Source of the DNA: Marinobacter sp. F3R08
Lineage (GTDB): Bacteria > Pseudomonadota > Gammaproteobacteria > Pseudomonadales > Oleiphilaceae
NCBI RefSeq assembly: GCF_018860425.1
Contig: NZ_JAHKPI010000015.1
Span: 1 to 64,000, forward strand
Reading direction: 5' to 3'
Length of the DNA stretch: 64,000 nucleotides
Under the pieces are notes generated by a model that saw only the letters and a list, made by a program, of their open reading frames with translations, did no database searches and was not told where the DNA came from. Positions within the stretch are counted from its first letter, which is position 1. Each line of letters begins with the position of its first letter. Shown one piece after another: positions 18,764 through 29,615 of the stretch. The translations under genes and the position numbers were made by a program.

Positions 18764-20248
18764 ATGTGCATCACATCTCTCAGCACGTTGTTGCAAGGCA
18801 TTGTGGTGGTTCCGTCTGTGTTTGACGTGACTATCCATGGCCTGAAGGTTGACAGTCGGGAAGTCGCCTCCGGCGACGCGTTTATAGCCCTCTCAGGTGC
18901 CCGAACGCCTGCCGACTTCTACGTTGACCGGGCCATTGAGGCTGGTGCGACGGTTATTCTTTTGGAAACCGAAGAAGCCGGTGAGTGCGCTGAGCGACAC
19001 GGGGCGCTGGTTGTGCCCGTCGTGGGCCTGCGAAGCCTGGTGGGTCGAATTGCCGACCGGTTCTTCGAGCACCCGTCGCAACGGCTTCGGCTTGTCGGGG
19101 TGACCGGAACCAACGGGAAGACGTCGGTCTGTCAGTATGTTGCTCAATTGTTGAAAGAGACAGGAACGCCCTGCGGCATCCTTGGAACTCTGGGGTACGG
19201 CATGCCGGGCGCTCTCCAGTCGGCGACCCACACAACGCCAGATGCCGTGCAAATTAACCGGGTTTTGTCCCGGATCGTAAATCAGGACGGTCGCGCTGCC
19301 GTGATGGAGGTGTCCTCCCACGCACTGGAACAGGGTCGGGTGGATAATCTGTCCATGACCGCGGGCGTGTTTACCAATCTGACCCGGGACCACCTGGATT
19401 ATCACGGCTCCATGGAAGCATACGGCGCAGCCAAGGCCCGGTTGTTTCAGCGGGAGGAACTGCATTTTTCGGTTATCAACTTCGACGACCCGTTTGGTCG
19501 ACAGCTGTTTGATCAGCTGGAAGGAAAGTGTGATCGCGTACGTTTCAGCCTTCACGAGGCCCAGACCGAACTCTGGTTGCGAGAGTTTCGGCCTACCAAT
19601 GAGGGCTTTGAAGCTGAAGTGGATGGTGAATGGGGGCGGTTTGTTATCGCGGTTCCCCTGATGGGCAGCTTCAATGCCAGCAATGTGCTGGCGGCAATGG
19701 CAACGGTGTTGACGCTTGGCGTGCCGGTTGAGCGTGTACAGCAGGCTGTCCAGCGACTTACGCCACCCCCGGGAAGGCTCGAACGGTTCGATAGCGCCAG
19801 TGGCGTCAGGGTGGTAGTCGATTATGCCCATACCCCCGATGCTCTGGCGAATGCTCTGGCAGCGTTGCGCCCGCATGTGGCGGGTGAACTCATTTGTGTG
19901 TTCGGTTGTGGCGGTGATCGCGATGCCGGCAAGCGACCGGAGATGGCACGCGAATCTGAGAAATTTGCAGACCGTATTGTGGTCACCGATGACAATCCCC
20001 GCAGCGAAGATCCTGAGATCATTGCACGGGACATTCTTGCGGGCTTTTCAGATTCGGCAAGGGTGTCTGTTATGCATGACAGAGCCGAAGCAATTCTGTC
20101 GGCAATCCGCTCTGCTACTGCAAACGACCTCGTTCTGATTGCAGGTAAAGGACACGAGACGTATCAGGAAATTGCAGGCCAGAAATACCCGTTCAGCGAT
20201 GCTGAGCAGGTTCGCCACATACTGCGACTCAATGGTGGTGTGGCATGA
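18764..20248 (+). CDS. murE: UDP-MurNAc-tripeptide synthetase (meso-diaminopimelate adding)
   Basis: MurE adds meso-diaminopimelate to UDP-MurNAc-L-Ala-D-Glu. The ATG at 18764 is preferred because GAGGG lies seven bases before it and the product (494 residues) matches E. coli (495). The GTG at 18746 would overlap ftsI. The ATP-binding loop GVTGTNGKTS lies near residue 105. The DDNPR motif near residue 408 marks the diaminopimelate-specific (Gram-negative) type rather than the lysine type. It overlaps murF by four bases. Confidence 0.97.
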   Translation: MCITSLSTLLQGIVVVPSVFDVTIHGLKVDSREVASGDAFIALSGARTPADFYVDRAIEAGATVILLETEEAGECAERHGALVVPVVGLRSLVGRIADRFFEHPSQRLRLVGVTGTNGKTSVCQYVAQLLKETGTPCGILGTLGYGMPGALQSATHTTPDAVQINRVLSRIVNQDGRAAVMEVSSHALEQGRVDNLSMTAGVFTNLTRDHLDYHGSMEAYGAAKARLFQREELHFSVINFDDPFGRQLFDQLEGKCDRVRFSLHEAQTELWLREFRPTNEGFEAEVDGEWGRFVIAVPLMGSFNASNVLAAMATVLTLGVPVERVQQAVQRLTPPPGRLERFDSASGVRVVVDYAHTPDALANALAALRPHVAGELICVFGCGGDRDAGKRPEMARESEKFADRIVVTDDNPRSEDPEIIARDILAGFSDSARVSVMHDRAEAILSAIRSATANDLVLIAGKGHETYQEIAGQKYPFSDAEQVRHILRLNGGVA

Positions 20249-21633
20249 TGCGCGCCTTTTCGCTGGCCGAGGCCCGGAGCTGGACGGGGGCTGAGTGCCG
20301 TCTGGGTGATCAGACGTCAGTGATGTTCAGAGGCGTTTCAACCGATACGCGTACCCTTGCGCCGGGACACCTGTTTGTTGCTCTGCGCGGAGAGAATTTC
20401 GACGGTCATCAATTTTTACATCAGGCGCAGGATCGGGGTGCGGTTGGCCTGGTGGTCGATACGCCGGATCACAGTGTTGGTCTGCCTCAACTGGTGGTAG
20501 AGGACACGCTGAAGGCTTTGGCGCAGCTTGCTGCCGGCAACCGAGAAGAAAGTACGGCCGGCATGCTCGCGATCACCGGCAGCAGTGGCAAGACCACCGT
20601 CAAGGAGATGTGCGCCGCGATTCTCTCGCAGATGGGCCAGACACTTTCGACGAAGGGCAATCTGAACAATCACATCGGTGTTCCGCTTACGCTGTTTGGT
20701 CTCTCGCAGGAGCACCAGTATGGCGTGATCGAGCTGGGTGCCAGTGGACTTGGTGAGATAGCTCATACCGTCGCCCTCGCAAAGCCCCGGGTGGCCATCC
20801 TCACGAATGCGGGCGAGGCTCATCTGGAAGGGTTTGGCAGCTACGAAAATATTGTCCTGGCGAAGGGCGAAATCATTGAAGGCGTGGCGGCTGACGGGCT
20901 GGTTGTGCTCAATAGCGATGATCCGGCCTGCGGGACGTGGCGCAAGCGTGCCGGAGCCCGACGCGTTGTCGGGGTCAGTCGTCTTGGAGCTGAGGCGGAT
21001 TACCACGTGGTCGTCGAGAATCGGAAGGCCGGGAACAGAAACATTCAAGTCAGCGGTCCGGACGGCTGGCAGTGCCGGGTTACCCTGGGGCTGGAGGGTG
21101 ATCACAACATCACCAATATGCTGCTTGCGATTGCTGCTACCCGCGAATTAGGCGCCAGTGATCAGGCGATTGTCGACGGTCTGGCCGGTGTTGCCTCGGT
21201 GCAGGGGCGGCTTCAGTTTCTGACGTTATCGCCGGGGTTGACTTTGATTGACGACAGTTACAACGCCAATCCGTCGTCCATGAAAGTCGCGCTCGGGGTT
21301 CTGGCAGAGCGAGAGGGACAGCAAGTTGCCGTACTTGGCGCCATGGGAGAGCTTGGTGTTGAAGCAAGGGCATTGCATCGGGAAGTCGGGCAGTGCGCCC
21401 GCGACCTTGGCATCGACCGAGTAATCACCGTGGGGCAGGGCTGCGAAGGCTATGCCGACGGATTTGGCGGATCCACGGAGTCTGTGCGGAGTCATGAGGA
21501 GGCCGTTGAAGCAGCGATCGGAGATAAAAACACGCCATTGACAGTGTTGGTCAAGGGTTCTCGCAGTTCTGCCATGGAGCGAGTGGTGGAGGGAATTAAA
21601 GAAAAGGTGAATAACACATGCTGCTCTGGTTGA
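20245..21633 (+). CDS. murF: UDP-MurNAc-tripeptide:D-Ala-D-Ala ligase
   Basis: MurF adds the D-Ala-D-Ala dipeptide, the last cytoplasmic step of UDP-MurNAc-pentapeptide synthesis. The 462 residues carry [20 protein letters not shown] in the N-terminal domain, [13 protein letters not shown] as the ATP loop near residue 110, and [16 protein letters not shown] near residue 332. The Mur ligase three-domain layout is complete. An ATGATG doublet at the start leaves two equivalent initiation codons. It overlaps mraY by 16 bases. Confidence 0.97.
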   Translation: MMRAFSLAEARSWTGAECRLGDQTSVMFRGVSTDTRTLAPGHLFVALRGENFDGHQFLHQAQDRGAVGLVVDTPDHSVGLPQLVVEDTLKALAQLAAGNREESTAGMLAITGSSGKTTVKEMCAAILSQMGQTLSTKGNLNNHIGVPLTLFGLSQEHQYGVIELGASGLGEIAHTVALAKPRVAILTNAGEAHLEGFGSYENIVLAKGEIIEGVAADGLVVLNSDDPACGTWRKRAGARRVVGVSRLGAEADYHVVVENRKAGNRNIQVSGPDGWQCRVTLGLEGDHNITNMLLAIAATRELGASDQAIVDGLAGVASVQGRLQFLTLSPGLTLIDDSYNANPSSMKVALGVLAEREGQQVAVLGAMGELGVEARALHREVGQCARDLGIDRVITVGQGCEGYADGFGGSTESVRSHEEAVEAAIGDKNTPLTVLVKGSRSSAMERVVEGIKEKVNNTCCSG

Positions 21634-22703
21634 CAGAGATCCTATCACAGTATTTTTCCGCACTGACGGTGTTTCAGTACCTGACCCTGCGTGGAATTTT
21701 GGGAACACTCACTGCGCTTCTGATTTCGTTGATCATCGGCCCGGTGATGATTCGTAAACTGAGTCAGTATCAGATCGGTCAGGCGGTGCGGGATGACGGT
21801 CCTCAGACCCATCTGAGTAAAGCCGGAACGCCGACCATGGGAGGGGCGCTGATTCTGGTGGCGATCGGCATCAGTACGTTGCTCTGGGCCGATCTTAGCA
21901 ACCGATACGTCTGGGTTACCCTTCTGGTGACACTGTTGTTCGGCGCGATCGGCTGGGTCGACGACTACCGTAAGGTTGTAGAGCGCAATCCACGGGGCCT
22001 GCCTGCCCGGTGGAAGTATTTCTGGCAGTCGGTTGTTGGTGCTACGGCGGCGGTGGTCCTTTTCTTCAGTTCGGTGCTGCCTCAGGAAACCTCGCTGTAC
22101 GTGCCGTTTGTAAAACAGTTTTCATTGACTCTTGGGCCGGTGCTTTTCATTTTGCTCAGCTACTTCGTCATCGTTGGCAGTAGCAATGCCGTTAACCTGA
22201 CCGATGGACTTGATGGCCTTGCGATCATGCCTACCGTCATGGTTGCCGGTGCTCTGGGGATCTTTGCTTATCTGTCCGGCCACGCTCAGTTTGCCAATTA
22301 CCTGTTGATTCCGCACCTCCCGGGGACTGGTGAGCTCATCGTTTTCTGCGGTGCGCTTGTCGGTGCGGGCCTTGGCTTTCTCTGGTTCAACACTTACCCG
22401 GCCCAGGTATTCATGGGTGATGTCGGGGCGCTGGCCCTCGGTGCAGCACTGGGTGTTGTTGCGGTTATTGTCCGCCAGGAAATTGTGTTGTTCATCATGG
22501 GCGGGGTGTTTGTGATGGAAACCGTGTCGGTGATCCTGCAGGTTGCTTCGTTCCGTTTGACCGGGCGACGGATCTTTCGGATGGCGCCGCTGCACCACCA
22601 TTTTGAGTTGAAGGGATGGCCTGAGCCCCGGGTTATTGTCCGGTTCTGGGTTATCACTGTTGTTCTGGTCCTGATTGGCATTGCCAGTCTGAAGCTGAGA
22701 TAG
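21618..22703 (+). CDS. mraY: Phospho-MurNAc-pentapeptide transferase MraY
   Basis: MraY transfers phospho-MurNAc-pentapeptide to undecaprenyl phosphate to make lipid I in the inner membrane. The 361 residues match E. coli (360) and contain about ten hydrophobic segments. Catalytic motifs are present: the conserved [10 protein letters not shown], the DDYRK pair near residue 115, [10 protein letters not shown] near residue 193, and GDVGALALG then PLHHHFEL near the end. Confidence 0.97.
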   Translation: MLLWLTEILSQYFSALTVFQYLTLRGILGTLTALLISLIIGPVMIRKLSQYQIGQAVRDDGPQTHLSKAGTPTMGGALILVAIGISTLLWADLSNRYVWVTLLVTLLFGAIGWVDDYRKVVERNPRGLPARWKYFWQSVVGATAAVVLFFSSVLPQETSLYVPFVKQFSLTLGPVLFILLSYFVIVGSSNAVNLTDGLDGLAIMPTVMVAGALGIFAYLSGHAQFANYLLIPHLPGTGELIVFCGALVGAGLGFLWFNTYPAQVFMGDVGALALGAALGVVAVIVRQEIVLFIMGGVFVMETVSVILQVASFRLTGRRIFRMAPLHHHFELKGWPEPRVIVRFWVITVVLVLIGIASLKLR

Positions 22704-22718
22704 GGACGTGTTACCGCT

Positions 22719-24059
22719 ATGAGTGTCATTGTTTCGGATCGTCGTACGCTGGTCGTAGGGCTCGGTAAAACCGGGCTCTCCTGCGTGCGTTATCTGTCCG
22801 GGCAAGGTCGGGAAGTGGCTGTAGCTGACAGTCGTATGTCGCCACCCGGTCTGGAGCAGTTGAGGGCGGACTGGCCAGATGTTCCTGTGTACCTGGGGGT
22901 ATTTGACGCCGAACTGTTTTCCGGTTTTAACGAGCTGGTGGTAAGCCCTGGCATCAGCATAGCGGAGCCCGCGATTGTTAAAGCGGAAAAGCATGGCGCC
23001 AAAATCCGCGGAGATGTTGACCTGTTCGCTGAGGCAGCTGATGCCCCCATTGTGGCTATCACCGGCTCGAACGGTAAAACCACGGTCACCACTCTGGTGG
23101 GTGAGATGGCAAAAGCTGCAGGTCGAAACGTTGCCGTGGGTGGCAATATTGGTACGCCCGCGCTGGACCTGTTGGGGCGAGGTGCGGATCTATACGTACT
23201 GGAATTGTCGAGTTTCCAGCTAGAGACCACGGACGAACTCAATGCCCTGGCGGCCACCGTGCTGAATGTCAGCGACGACCATATGGACCGCTATCCGAAC
23301 AAGATGGCCTATTTTCAGGCCAAACAGCGGATATTTCGGGGGTGCAGTAATGCCATTGTCAATCTGGACGATGCCTTGAGTACACCGATGGCAAGAGACA
23401 ACCTGAGATTCTTGTGCTTCGGATTTCACCGGGTAAACCCGGAGACGTTCAGTACGCGAGACGATGACCAGGGAACCTGGATCACCTTTGGTTTCGATAA
23501 CCTGCTACTGGCAAATGACCTGAAGCTGCTGGGTCAGCACAATATCAGCAACGTGATGGCCGCTCTGGCGCTGGGGCATGCGGCTGGTCTGCCGATGGAT
23601 ACAATGCTGGCTGTTGTCCGGGCATTTCCGGGACTGCCGCACCGGTGTGAATTCGTGCGCCGGGTGAATGATGTGGATTATATAAACGACTCCAAGGGAA
23701 CCAACGTCGGCGCAACCGTTGCCGCGATCGAGAGTCTTGCTCCTGAGCATGGCAAGGTGGTGTTGATTGCCGGTGGCGATGGCAAAGGAGCCGATTTCAC
23801 CGCTCTGGACGCTCCCGTCGCACGTCACTGCCGTGTTGTCCTGCTGATTGGTCACGACGCTCCGGCTATTGCGGATGTACTCGGCAGCGGGACTCCGGTC
23901 CATCGCATGGCGAATCTGGCGGAGGCAGTGTCTCGTTCGGCAGAGTTGGCAGTTCCTGGAGACCGGGTCCTGCTCTCACCGGCTTGTGCCAGCTTTGACA
24001 TGTTCCGTGATTATCTCGATCGCGGTGATCAGTTCCGTTCACTGGTGGAGATGCTGTGA
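22719..24059 (+). CDS. murD: UDP-MurNAc-L-alanine:D-glutamate ligase
   Basis: MurD adds D-glutamate to UDP-MurNAc-L-Ala. The 446 residues start with a Rossmann-like VVGLGKTGLSCVRYL. The ATP loop ITGSNGKTTVTTL lies near residue 110, the central HNISNVMAALAL near residue 272, and YINDSKGTNVGAT near residue 315. Order and length are normal. Its stop TGA shares a base with the ftsW ATG. Confidence 0.97.
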   Translation: MSVIVSDRRTLVVGLGKTGLSCVRYLSGQGREVAVADSRMSPPGLEQLRADWPDVPVYLGVFDAELFSGFNELVVSPGISIAEPAIVKAEKHGAKIRGDVDLFAEAADAPIVAITGSNGKTTVTTLVGEMAKAAGRNVAVGGNIGTPALDLLGRGADLYVLELSSFQLETTDELNALAATVLNVSDDHMDRYPNKMAYFQAKQRIFRGCSNAIVNLDDALSTPMARDNLRFLCFGFHRVNPETFSTRDDDQGTWITFGFDNLLLANDLKLLGQHNISNVMAALALGHAAGLPMDTMLAVVRAFPGLPHRCEFVRRVNDVDYINDSKGTNVGATVAAIESLAPEHGKVVLIAGGDGKGADFTALDAPVARHCRVVLLIGHDAPAIADVLGSGTPVHRMANLAEAVSRSAELAVPGDRVLLSPACASFDMFRDYLDRGDQFRSLVEML

Positions 24060-25258
24060 TGCATGCCGATCTCTCTCTGCCGAACCGGAACCATTGGATG
24101 GGTGAAATTCAGCCGTTGCCAATGCTTGTGATCAGTTCGATCGCATTGCTGGTGGTGGGTGTTGTCATGATTTCATCCGCGTCCATGGACATGGCAACTG
24201 AAACCATGGGTAACAGTTACCACTATGTGATTCGTCAGTTGATGTTCGCAGGCCTTGGCTGCGTGCTCGCCCTGGTTGCCGTGAATGTGCCGGTGGGCTG
24301 GTGGGAGCGCAGCGGATGGTTACTTCTCGGAACCGGCCTGCTGGTCCTTGTGTTGGTGCTTACGCCCCTGGGAAGAACCGTCAATGGTTCTACCCGCTGG
24401 ATTCCGTTTGGTCTGTTTAACGTCCAGGTTTCAGAGGTGGCGAAGCTCTGCGTCATTGCCTACCTGGCAGGCTACGTGGTTCGTCGCCGGGAAGAGCTGC
24501 TCAACACCTGGCCTGGTTTCATCAAGCCACTGGTCGTTCTTGGTGTGGCTTCGGTCCTTCTGGTTATCCAGCCGGACTTTGGTGCCACTGTTGTCCTGGT
24601 AACAGCAGCGGCGGGAATGATCTTTCTGAGTGGTGTGCGGCTTAGCCGATTTGTACCTCTCATAGGTACGCTGGTGTTTCTGGGTGTCATTCTGATCGTT
24701 ACTCAGCCGTACCGTTTGAAACGGGTCGTCAGCTATCTTGACCCCTGGAAAGATCAGTTCGACAGTGGCTACCAGCTAACGCAGTCACTGATTGCCTTCG
24801 GTCGGGGAGACTGGGGGGGCGTCGGGCTCGGGAATTCCATCCAGAAGTTGTTCTATCTGCCAGAGGCCCACACGGACTTCATCTTTGCCATTATCGCCGA
24901 AGAGTTTGGCCTTCTGGGTTCCCTGCTGGTGCTGGGCCTGTTTACCCTTTTGGTGATTAGCGGGTTTGTCATTGCTCGCCGGGCAGAGAACGCGGATATG
25001 CCCTTCGCTGCCTGTTTCGCTTATGGCCTGACGTTGCTGATTGGCCTGCAGGCGGGGATCAACATGGCGGTCAGTACCGGCCTCCTGCCAACCAAGGGGC
25101 TGACCCTGCCCCTGGTCAGCTATGGCGGCTCCAGTCTGATGATTACCTGCATTTGCATCGGTATCCTGGCCCGCGTGGAGATGGAGCGTCTTGATCAGGA
25201 AAGGCAGGCCCGTGAAAAGACTGCTCCAAAGAAGCGGGGAGGGGCAGTGTATGACTGA
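24059..25258 (+). CDS. ftsW: Septal peptidoglycan polymerase FtsW
   Basis: FtsW is the SEDS-family glycosyltransferase that polymerises lipid II at the septum with FtsI. The 399 residues contain about ten membrane segments. Family segments include the NGSTRWIPFG loop, QPDFGATVVL near residue 165, the large periplasmic loop with YQLTQSLIAFGRGDWGGVGLG, and the PEAHTDFIFAIIAEEFGL stretch with the conserved catalytic-region acidic residues. ATG at 24059 is used; the GTG one codon earlier is equivalent in frame. Confidence 0.96.
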   Translation: MHADLSLPNRNHWMGEIQPLPMLVISSIALLVVGVVMISSASMDMATETMGNSYHYVIRQLMFAGLGCVLALVAVNVPVGWWERSGWLLLGTGLLVLVLVLTPLGRTVNGSTRWIPFGLFNVQVSEVAKLCVIAYLAGYVVRRREELLNTWPGFIKPLVVLGVASVLLVIQPDFGATVVLVTAAAGMIFLSGVRLSRFVPLIGTLVFLGVILIVTQPYRLKRVVSYLDPWKDQFDSGYQLTQSLIAFGRGDWGGVGLGNSIQKLFYLPEAHTDFIFAIIAEEFGLLGSLLVLGLFTLLVISGFVIARRAENADMPFAACFAYGLTLLIGLQAGINMAVSTGLLPTKGLTLPLVSYGGSSLMITCICIGILARVEMERLDQERQAREKTAPKKRGGAVYD

Positions 25259-26336
25259 ACCTCGTCGTTTTCTGATGATGGCCGGAGGTACCGGCGGCCA
25301 CGTATTTCCAGCTCTGGCGACCGCGCGGGCACTTGAGGCTAAAGGTCACGAAGTGTACTGGCTGGGAGCCACTGGCGGTATGGAACAGCGGCTGATTGGG
25401 GAAACTGATATTCCGCTGTCATTGATTCATATTTCCGGTTTGCGAGGCAAGGGCAAGCTTGCTCTGTTGCTGGCGCCGTTCCGGCTGATGCGGGCTTTGG
25501 GTGAAGCCTTTACCGTTCTGCGCCGGATCCGCCCGGATTGCGTCGTTGGTATGGGTGGGTTTGTGACTGGGCCTGGTGGTGTCGCAGCCTGGTTAAGCAA
25601 GACGCCGGTGGTTATTCATGAACAGAATGCCATAGCTGGCATGACGAACCGGATTCTGGTGCGATTTGCCAAAACAGTGCTGGAAGCCTTCCCGGGTAGC
25701 TTCGGGCCGAAAGTGGTCACTCGCTGTACCGGCAATCCGGTACGGGAAGATCTCGCCGCTCTGCCTGAACCTGAAACACGCCTGGCCGGACGCCAGGGCG
25801 CGCTCAGGTTACTGGTGATTGGTGGCAGTCTCGGTGCGCAGGTATTCAACGAGCAACTGCCCGAGGCCCTGGCCATGTTGCCTGAAACCGATAGGCCAGT
25901 GGTTCGTCATCAGTGTGGCGAACGTCATGCCGAGGCAGCGCGGAAGTCCTATGAGCAGCACGGGGTTGAGGCCCGTGTGGAGCCGTTCATCAAGGACATG
26001 GCTGAGGCCTATAAATGGGCGGACTTGGTGCTATGCCGCTCTGGCGCGTTGACGGTATCAGAGCTGTGCGCGGTGGGAATTGGTTCGGTACTGGTGCCGT
26101 TTCCACACGCGGTGGACGACCATCAGACCAGAAATGGGCAACAGTTGGTGTCCGAGAAAGCCGCCATCCTGATTCCACAATCAAAAATGACCCCGGCAGT
26201 GTTGGCCGAAACCCTGGGTGACCTGGCCCGGGATCGAATCCGGGTAACCGATATGGCGAAGGCCGCCAGATCGCTGGCCCGCCCTGATGCAACGGAGAGA
26301 GTCGTGAATTACTGTCTGGAGGCCGCCCATGGCTGA
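25251..26336 (+). CDS. murG: Lipid II synthase MurG (UDP-GlcNAc transferase)
   Basis: MurG adds GlcNAc to lipid I to make lipid II on the inner face of the inner membrane. The ATG at 25251 lies inside the end of ftsW and gives 361 residues (355 in E. coli). The glycine-rich [15 protein letters not shown] loop near residue 10, the second [11 protein letters not shown] loop near residue 190 and the [16 protein letters not shown] acceptor/donor region near residue 265 are all conserved. Confidence 0.97.
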   Translation: MTEPRRFLMMAGGTGGHVFPALATARALEAKGHEVYWLGATGGMEQRLIGETDIPLSLIHISGLRGKGKLALLLAPFRLMRALGEAFTVLRRIRPDCVVGMGGFVTGPGGVAAWLSKTPVVIHEQNAIAGMTNRILVRFAKTVLEAFPGSFGPKVVTRCTGNPVREDLAALPEPETRLAGRQGALRLLVIGGSLGAQVFNEQLPEALAMLPETDRPVVRHQCGERHAEAARKSYEQHGVEARVEPFIKDMAEAYKWADLVLCRSGALTVSELCAVGIGSVLVPFPHAVDDHQTRNGQQLVSEKAAILIPQSKMTPAVLAETLGDLARDRIRVTDMAKAARSLARPDATERVVNYCLEAAHG

Positions 26337-27774
26337 TGCAACCAATCCGCCCCTGGTCTATCAGGTGCCTGAAATGCGCCGGATCCGTCACATCCATTTT
26401 GTGGGAATTGGTGGCGCCGGGATGAGCGGCATCGCCGAAGTCCTCAAAAACCAGGGCTATGACGTTTCAGGATCGGATATCAAAGAAGGCGCGGTGACCG
26501 ATCGCCTGAAAGCGATGGGGGTTGAGGTTCAGATTGGCCACCGGGAAGAGAACAGCGCCAGCGCTGATGTTGTTGTGGTGTCTTCGGCCGTCGCGGCAGA
26601 CAACCCCGAGGTGGTAGCGGCGCGCAGCCGCCGGGTGCCAATTGTACCCAGGGCAGAAATGCTGGCGGAAATCATGCGTTATCGTCATGGCATCGCTGTG
26701 GCTGGCACCCATGGCAAGACCACCACCACCAGCCTGATCGCATCGATTCTGGGCGAAGCGGGCCTGGACCCTACCTTTGTGATTGGCGGCAAGCTGAACA
26801 GTGCCGGAACCAATGCACAGCTGGGCGGATCCCGCTATCTGGTGGCAGAGGCAGACGAGAGTGACGCGTCGTTCCTTCACCTGACACCGGTGATTTCCGT
26901 GGTGACCAACATCGAAGCGGATCACATGGATACCTACGGCGGGGATGTTGAGAAGCTCAAGCAGACCTTTGTGGATTTTCTGCACAATCTCCCGTTCTAC
27001 GGCGTTGCGGTGATGTGTGTGGATGATGGTTATGTTCAGGAAATAATTCCCCGGATTTCCCGGGCGATTATTACCTATGGGATTGACAACCCGGATGCGG
27101 ATTACCGTGCCGAACATATCAATTCCGATGGCTTGCGGACGCACTTTGTGGTCAAGCGTCCAGCTGGCAGGAGTGACCTGACGGTCGAGCTGAAAATGCC
27201 CGGTCGCCACAACGTGTTGAATGCCCTGGCAGCCATTGCCGTGGCCACTGATGAGGGCGTTGCGGACGATGCGATCTGTCGCGGACTGGCTGGTTTTGCT
27301 GGTGTGGGGCGCAGGTTCCAGGTTTATGGCGATTACCAGACGCCGAAGGGCCTGGTTACGCTGGTGGATGATTACGGACACCACCCGACGGAAGTCGAAG
27401 CGGTCATCAGAGCCGCGCATGACGCCTGGCCGGATCGTCGTCTGGTCATGCTCTACCAGCCGCACCGGTTTAGCCGCACCCGGGATCTTTATGAGGACTT
27501 CGTCCGGGTGCTTTCTGAAGTAGACGGCCTGCTGCTGATGGATGTTTATTCCGCCGGCGAAGCCGCAATTCCGGGTGCCGACGGTCGTGCCCTGTGTCGC
27601 AGTATTCGCCAGCGCGGTCAGGTTGAACCGGTATTTGTTGAGGATAACGGTGAAATTGAAGCTCTGCTGGCCAACGTTCTGCAGGATGGCGACCTTCTGA
27701 TTACTCAGGGCGCCGGTGATATTGGCGGCGTTGCGGCGCGGCTGGCGGCCGCGGGAGTGATGGCGGGTGAGTGA
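26329..27774 (+). CDS. murC: UDP-MurNAc:L-alanine ligase
   Basis: MurC adds L-alanine to UDP-MurNAc, the first peptide step. The 481 residues hold the N-terminal [17 protein letters not shown] dinucleotide-like loop near residue 25, the ATP loop [15 protein letters not shown] near residue 122, and [12 protein letters not shown] near residue 350. It overlaps both neighbours by eight bases, so translation is coupled along this part of the cluster. Confidence 0.97.
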   Translation: MADATNPPLVYQVPEMRRIRHIHFVGIGGAGMSGIAEVLKNQGYDVSGSDIKEGAVTDRLKAMGVEVQIGHREENSASADVVVVSSAVAADNPEVVAARSRRVPIVPRAEMLAEIMRYRHGIAVAGTHGKTTTTSLIASILGEAGLDPTFVIGGKLNSAGTNAQLGGSRYLVAEADESDASFLHLTPVISVVTNIEADHMDTYGGDVEKLKQTFVDFLHNLPFYGVAVMCVDDGYVQEIIPRISRAIITYGIDNPDADYRAEHINSDGLRTHFVVKRPAGRSDLTVELKMPGRHNVLNALAAIAVATDEGVADDAICRGLAGFAGVGRRFQVYGDYQTPKGLVTLVDDYGHHPTEVEAVIRAAHDAWPDRRLVMLYQPHRFSRTRDLYEDFVRVLSEVDGLLLMDVYSAGEAAIPGADGRALCRSIRQRGQVEPVFVEDNGEIEALLANVLQDGDLLITQGAGDIGGVAARLAAAGVMAGE

Positions 27775-28747
27775 TATGCAGCATTCAGAAGCACAAGCCT
27801 ACCAGGCTGATCCTGAACTCGTGCGGGCGCTGGGTCGTGTGGCTGTCTTTATGGGCGGAGATTCCGCCGAGCGTGAAGTGTCGTTGAAAAGCGGAAGAGC
27901 GATCCTGGCGGCTCTGGTGTCCGCCGGCGTGGATGCCTATGCAGAAGATGTCAGGGGATGCCTGTTGAAGGCCGTTGAGAATCCGCAATTCGACCGGGTT
28001 TTCATTGCGTTGCATGGTCGTGGAGGCGAGGACGGTACTCTTCAGGCCATTCTCTCCCAGGCCGGGATTCCTTATACCGGTAGTGAAACGCTGGCCTCGG
28101 CGCTGGCTATGGACAAGCTGAGAACCAAATACGTATTTGAAGGCTGCGGTTTGCCCACGCCGAAGTTCCGAATCATGTCCGGTGCGGAAGAGGCTGTTCA
28201 GATTGTTGATCAGTTGCGGGTGCCGTTGAGTGTCAAGCCGTCCCGGGAAGGCTCCAGCATCGGAATCCGAAAGGTGCATACCGTTGCGGAACTGGTCGAA
28301 GCCTACGAAGCCGCTGCGGCCCTGGACAGTCTGGTACTGGTCGAGGAATGGATCGAGGGGCCTGAGTTTACGGTCAGTCTGCTTCAAGATCGGGCTCTTC
28401 CGGCCATCGGGCTGAGCGCCAGCACCGAGCACATTTTCTACGATTACGACGCAAAGTACCTGGCTGACGATACCCGCTACCGTATTCCCTGCGGTCTGGT
28501 GCCCGATGATGAGATGAGGCTTCAACAACTGGCACTGGAGGCGTTCAGGGTTGTTGGCTGCCGTACCTGGGGCCGGGTTGACATTATGCAGGACAGTGAC
28601 GGCAAGTTCTGGCTGCTGGAAGTCAATACTGTGCCGGGGATGACCGATCACAGTCTCGTGCCCATGGCGGCACGGGCGGCGGGGATTAGTTTTGAGGAGT
28701 TGGTGGTCCGGATACTGAAGGACTCCCTGGAGGATCCCGATGCATGA
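27767..28747 (+). CDS. ddlB: D-alanine:D-alanine ligase
   Basis: This ATP-grasp enzyme makes the D-Ala-D-Ala dipeptide used by MurF. The 326 residues include [18 protein letters not shown] near residue 26, [13 protein letters not shown] near residue 84, [11 protein letters not shown] near residue 158 and [15 protein letters not shown] near residue 285. GTG at 27767 has GGGAG upstream; ATG at 27776 is an alternative. The stop overlaps ftsQ by eight bases. Confidence 0.96.
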   Translation: MSDMQHSEAQAYQADPELVRALGRVAVFMGGDSAEREVSLKSGRAILAALVSAGVDAYAEDVRGCLLKAVENPQFDRVFIALHGRGGEDGTLQAILSQAGIPYTGSETLASALAMDKLRTKYVFEGCGLPTPKFRIMSGAEEAVQIVDQLRVPLSVKPSREGSSIGIRKVHTVAELVEAYEAAAALDSLVLVEEWIEGPEFTVSLLQDRALPAIGLSASTEHIFYDYDAKYLADDTRYRIPCGLVPDDEMRLQQLALEAFRVVGCRTWGRVDIMQDSDGKFWLLEVNTVPGMTDHSLVPMAARAAGISFEELVVRILKDSLEDPDA

Positions 28748-29579
28748 AACACTGCTGATCCGGAGCCGGGCGACACCGTCTGAGCCCCCGCGGCGCCGGG
28801 GGGCGACGTCCCTCGGTCCTGAGCGGGACCGGTTTGGCGTGTTGAAGGGCGTTCTGGCGGCTGTGCCCTGGCTTCAGGTGGGCATGGGGGCTGTGATTGT
28901 TCTTTTGGCTGCACTTGTGCCCTGGGGCACAGGCAAGGTTTTGGGGGCAATGGATCAGCAGATCCTCGCGGTGGATGTAAAGGGCGAGTTTGTTGGTGAT
29001 AGCCGGGTAGCCATCGAGCGGGCTGCGGGCGACTGGATAGGCAAGAGTTACTTCGCATCGGATCTCTCGGAAATCAAGGCAAGCCTGGAGCGCCGCCCAT
29101 GGGTGGAAACCGCTGCGGTGCGCCGGGTATGGCCTGACCGCCTGGTGATCGATATCAGGGAGAAGAAGCCTCTGGCTTATTGGACGGACGGCCGTCTGGT
29201 CAGCCGGACTGGTGAATTGTTTGCGCCGCCCAATCCCGAGGTCGCTGGCCGGCTGCCGCGGTTGGCGGGACCTGACGAAAGGGTGCGGGAAGTGATCACT
29301 ATGGCGCGGGCCATGAGTGACAAGCTGACTGCCCGGGGCCTGGGATTTTCGGGCCTGGCTCTGGAGCACAGGGGGGCCTGGACCCTGCGACTGGCCAATG
29401 GCATTGAAGTGGTATTAGGCCGGGATCAGGTTGAACAACGGTTCGAGCGGTTCATTACGGTTTACGAAAGTCGGTTGGCAGCGCGTTCGGACGAAGTCAG
29501 TCGGGTAGATGCCCGCTACACCAATGGTGTAGCGGTCAAGTGGAAGGCTGTTGAGACAGCCTCCATCCCACAATCATAG
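28740..29579 (+). CDS. ftsQ: Cell division protein FtsQ
   Basis: FtsQ is a bitopic division protein that scaffolds the FtsQLB complex. The 279 residues have a basic, Arg/Pro-rich cytoplasmic tail (about 1-40), one membrane segment (about 42-62), and a periplasmic POTRA domain beginning with the strand VKGEFVGDSRVAIERAAG. The RRPWVETAAVRRVWPDRLVIDIREKKPLA region and the C-terminal beta domain follow. Confidence 0.94.
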   Translation: MHETLLIRSRATPSEPPRRRGATSLGPERDRFGVLKGVLAAVPWLQVGMGAVIVLLAALVPWGTGKVLGAMDQQILAVDVKGEFVGDSRVAIERAAGDWIGKSYFASDLSEIKASLERRPWVETAAVRRVWPDRLVIDIREKKPLAYWTDGRLVSRTGELFAPPNPEVAGRLPRLAGPDERVREVITMARAMSDKLTARGLGFSGLALEHRGAWTLRLANGIEVVLGRDQVEQRFERFITVYESRLAARSDEVSRVDARYTNGVAVKWKAVETASIPQS

Positions 29580-29615
29580 AAACGGTTAATTCAGACCTAC
29601 GGTTTGGTGGAACAC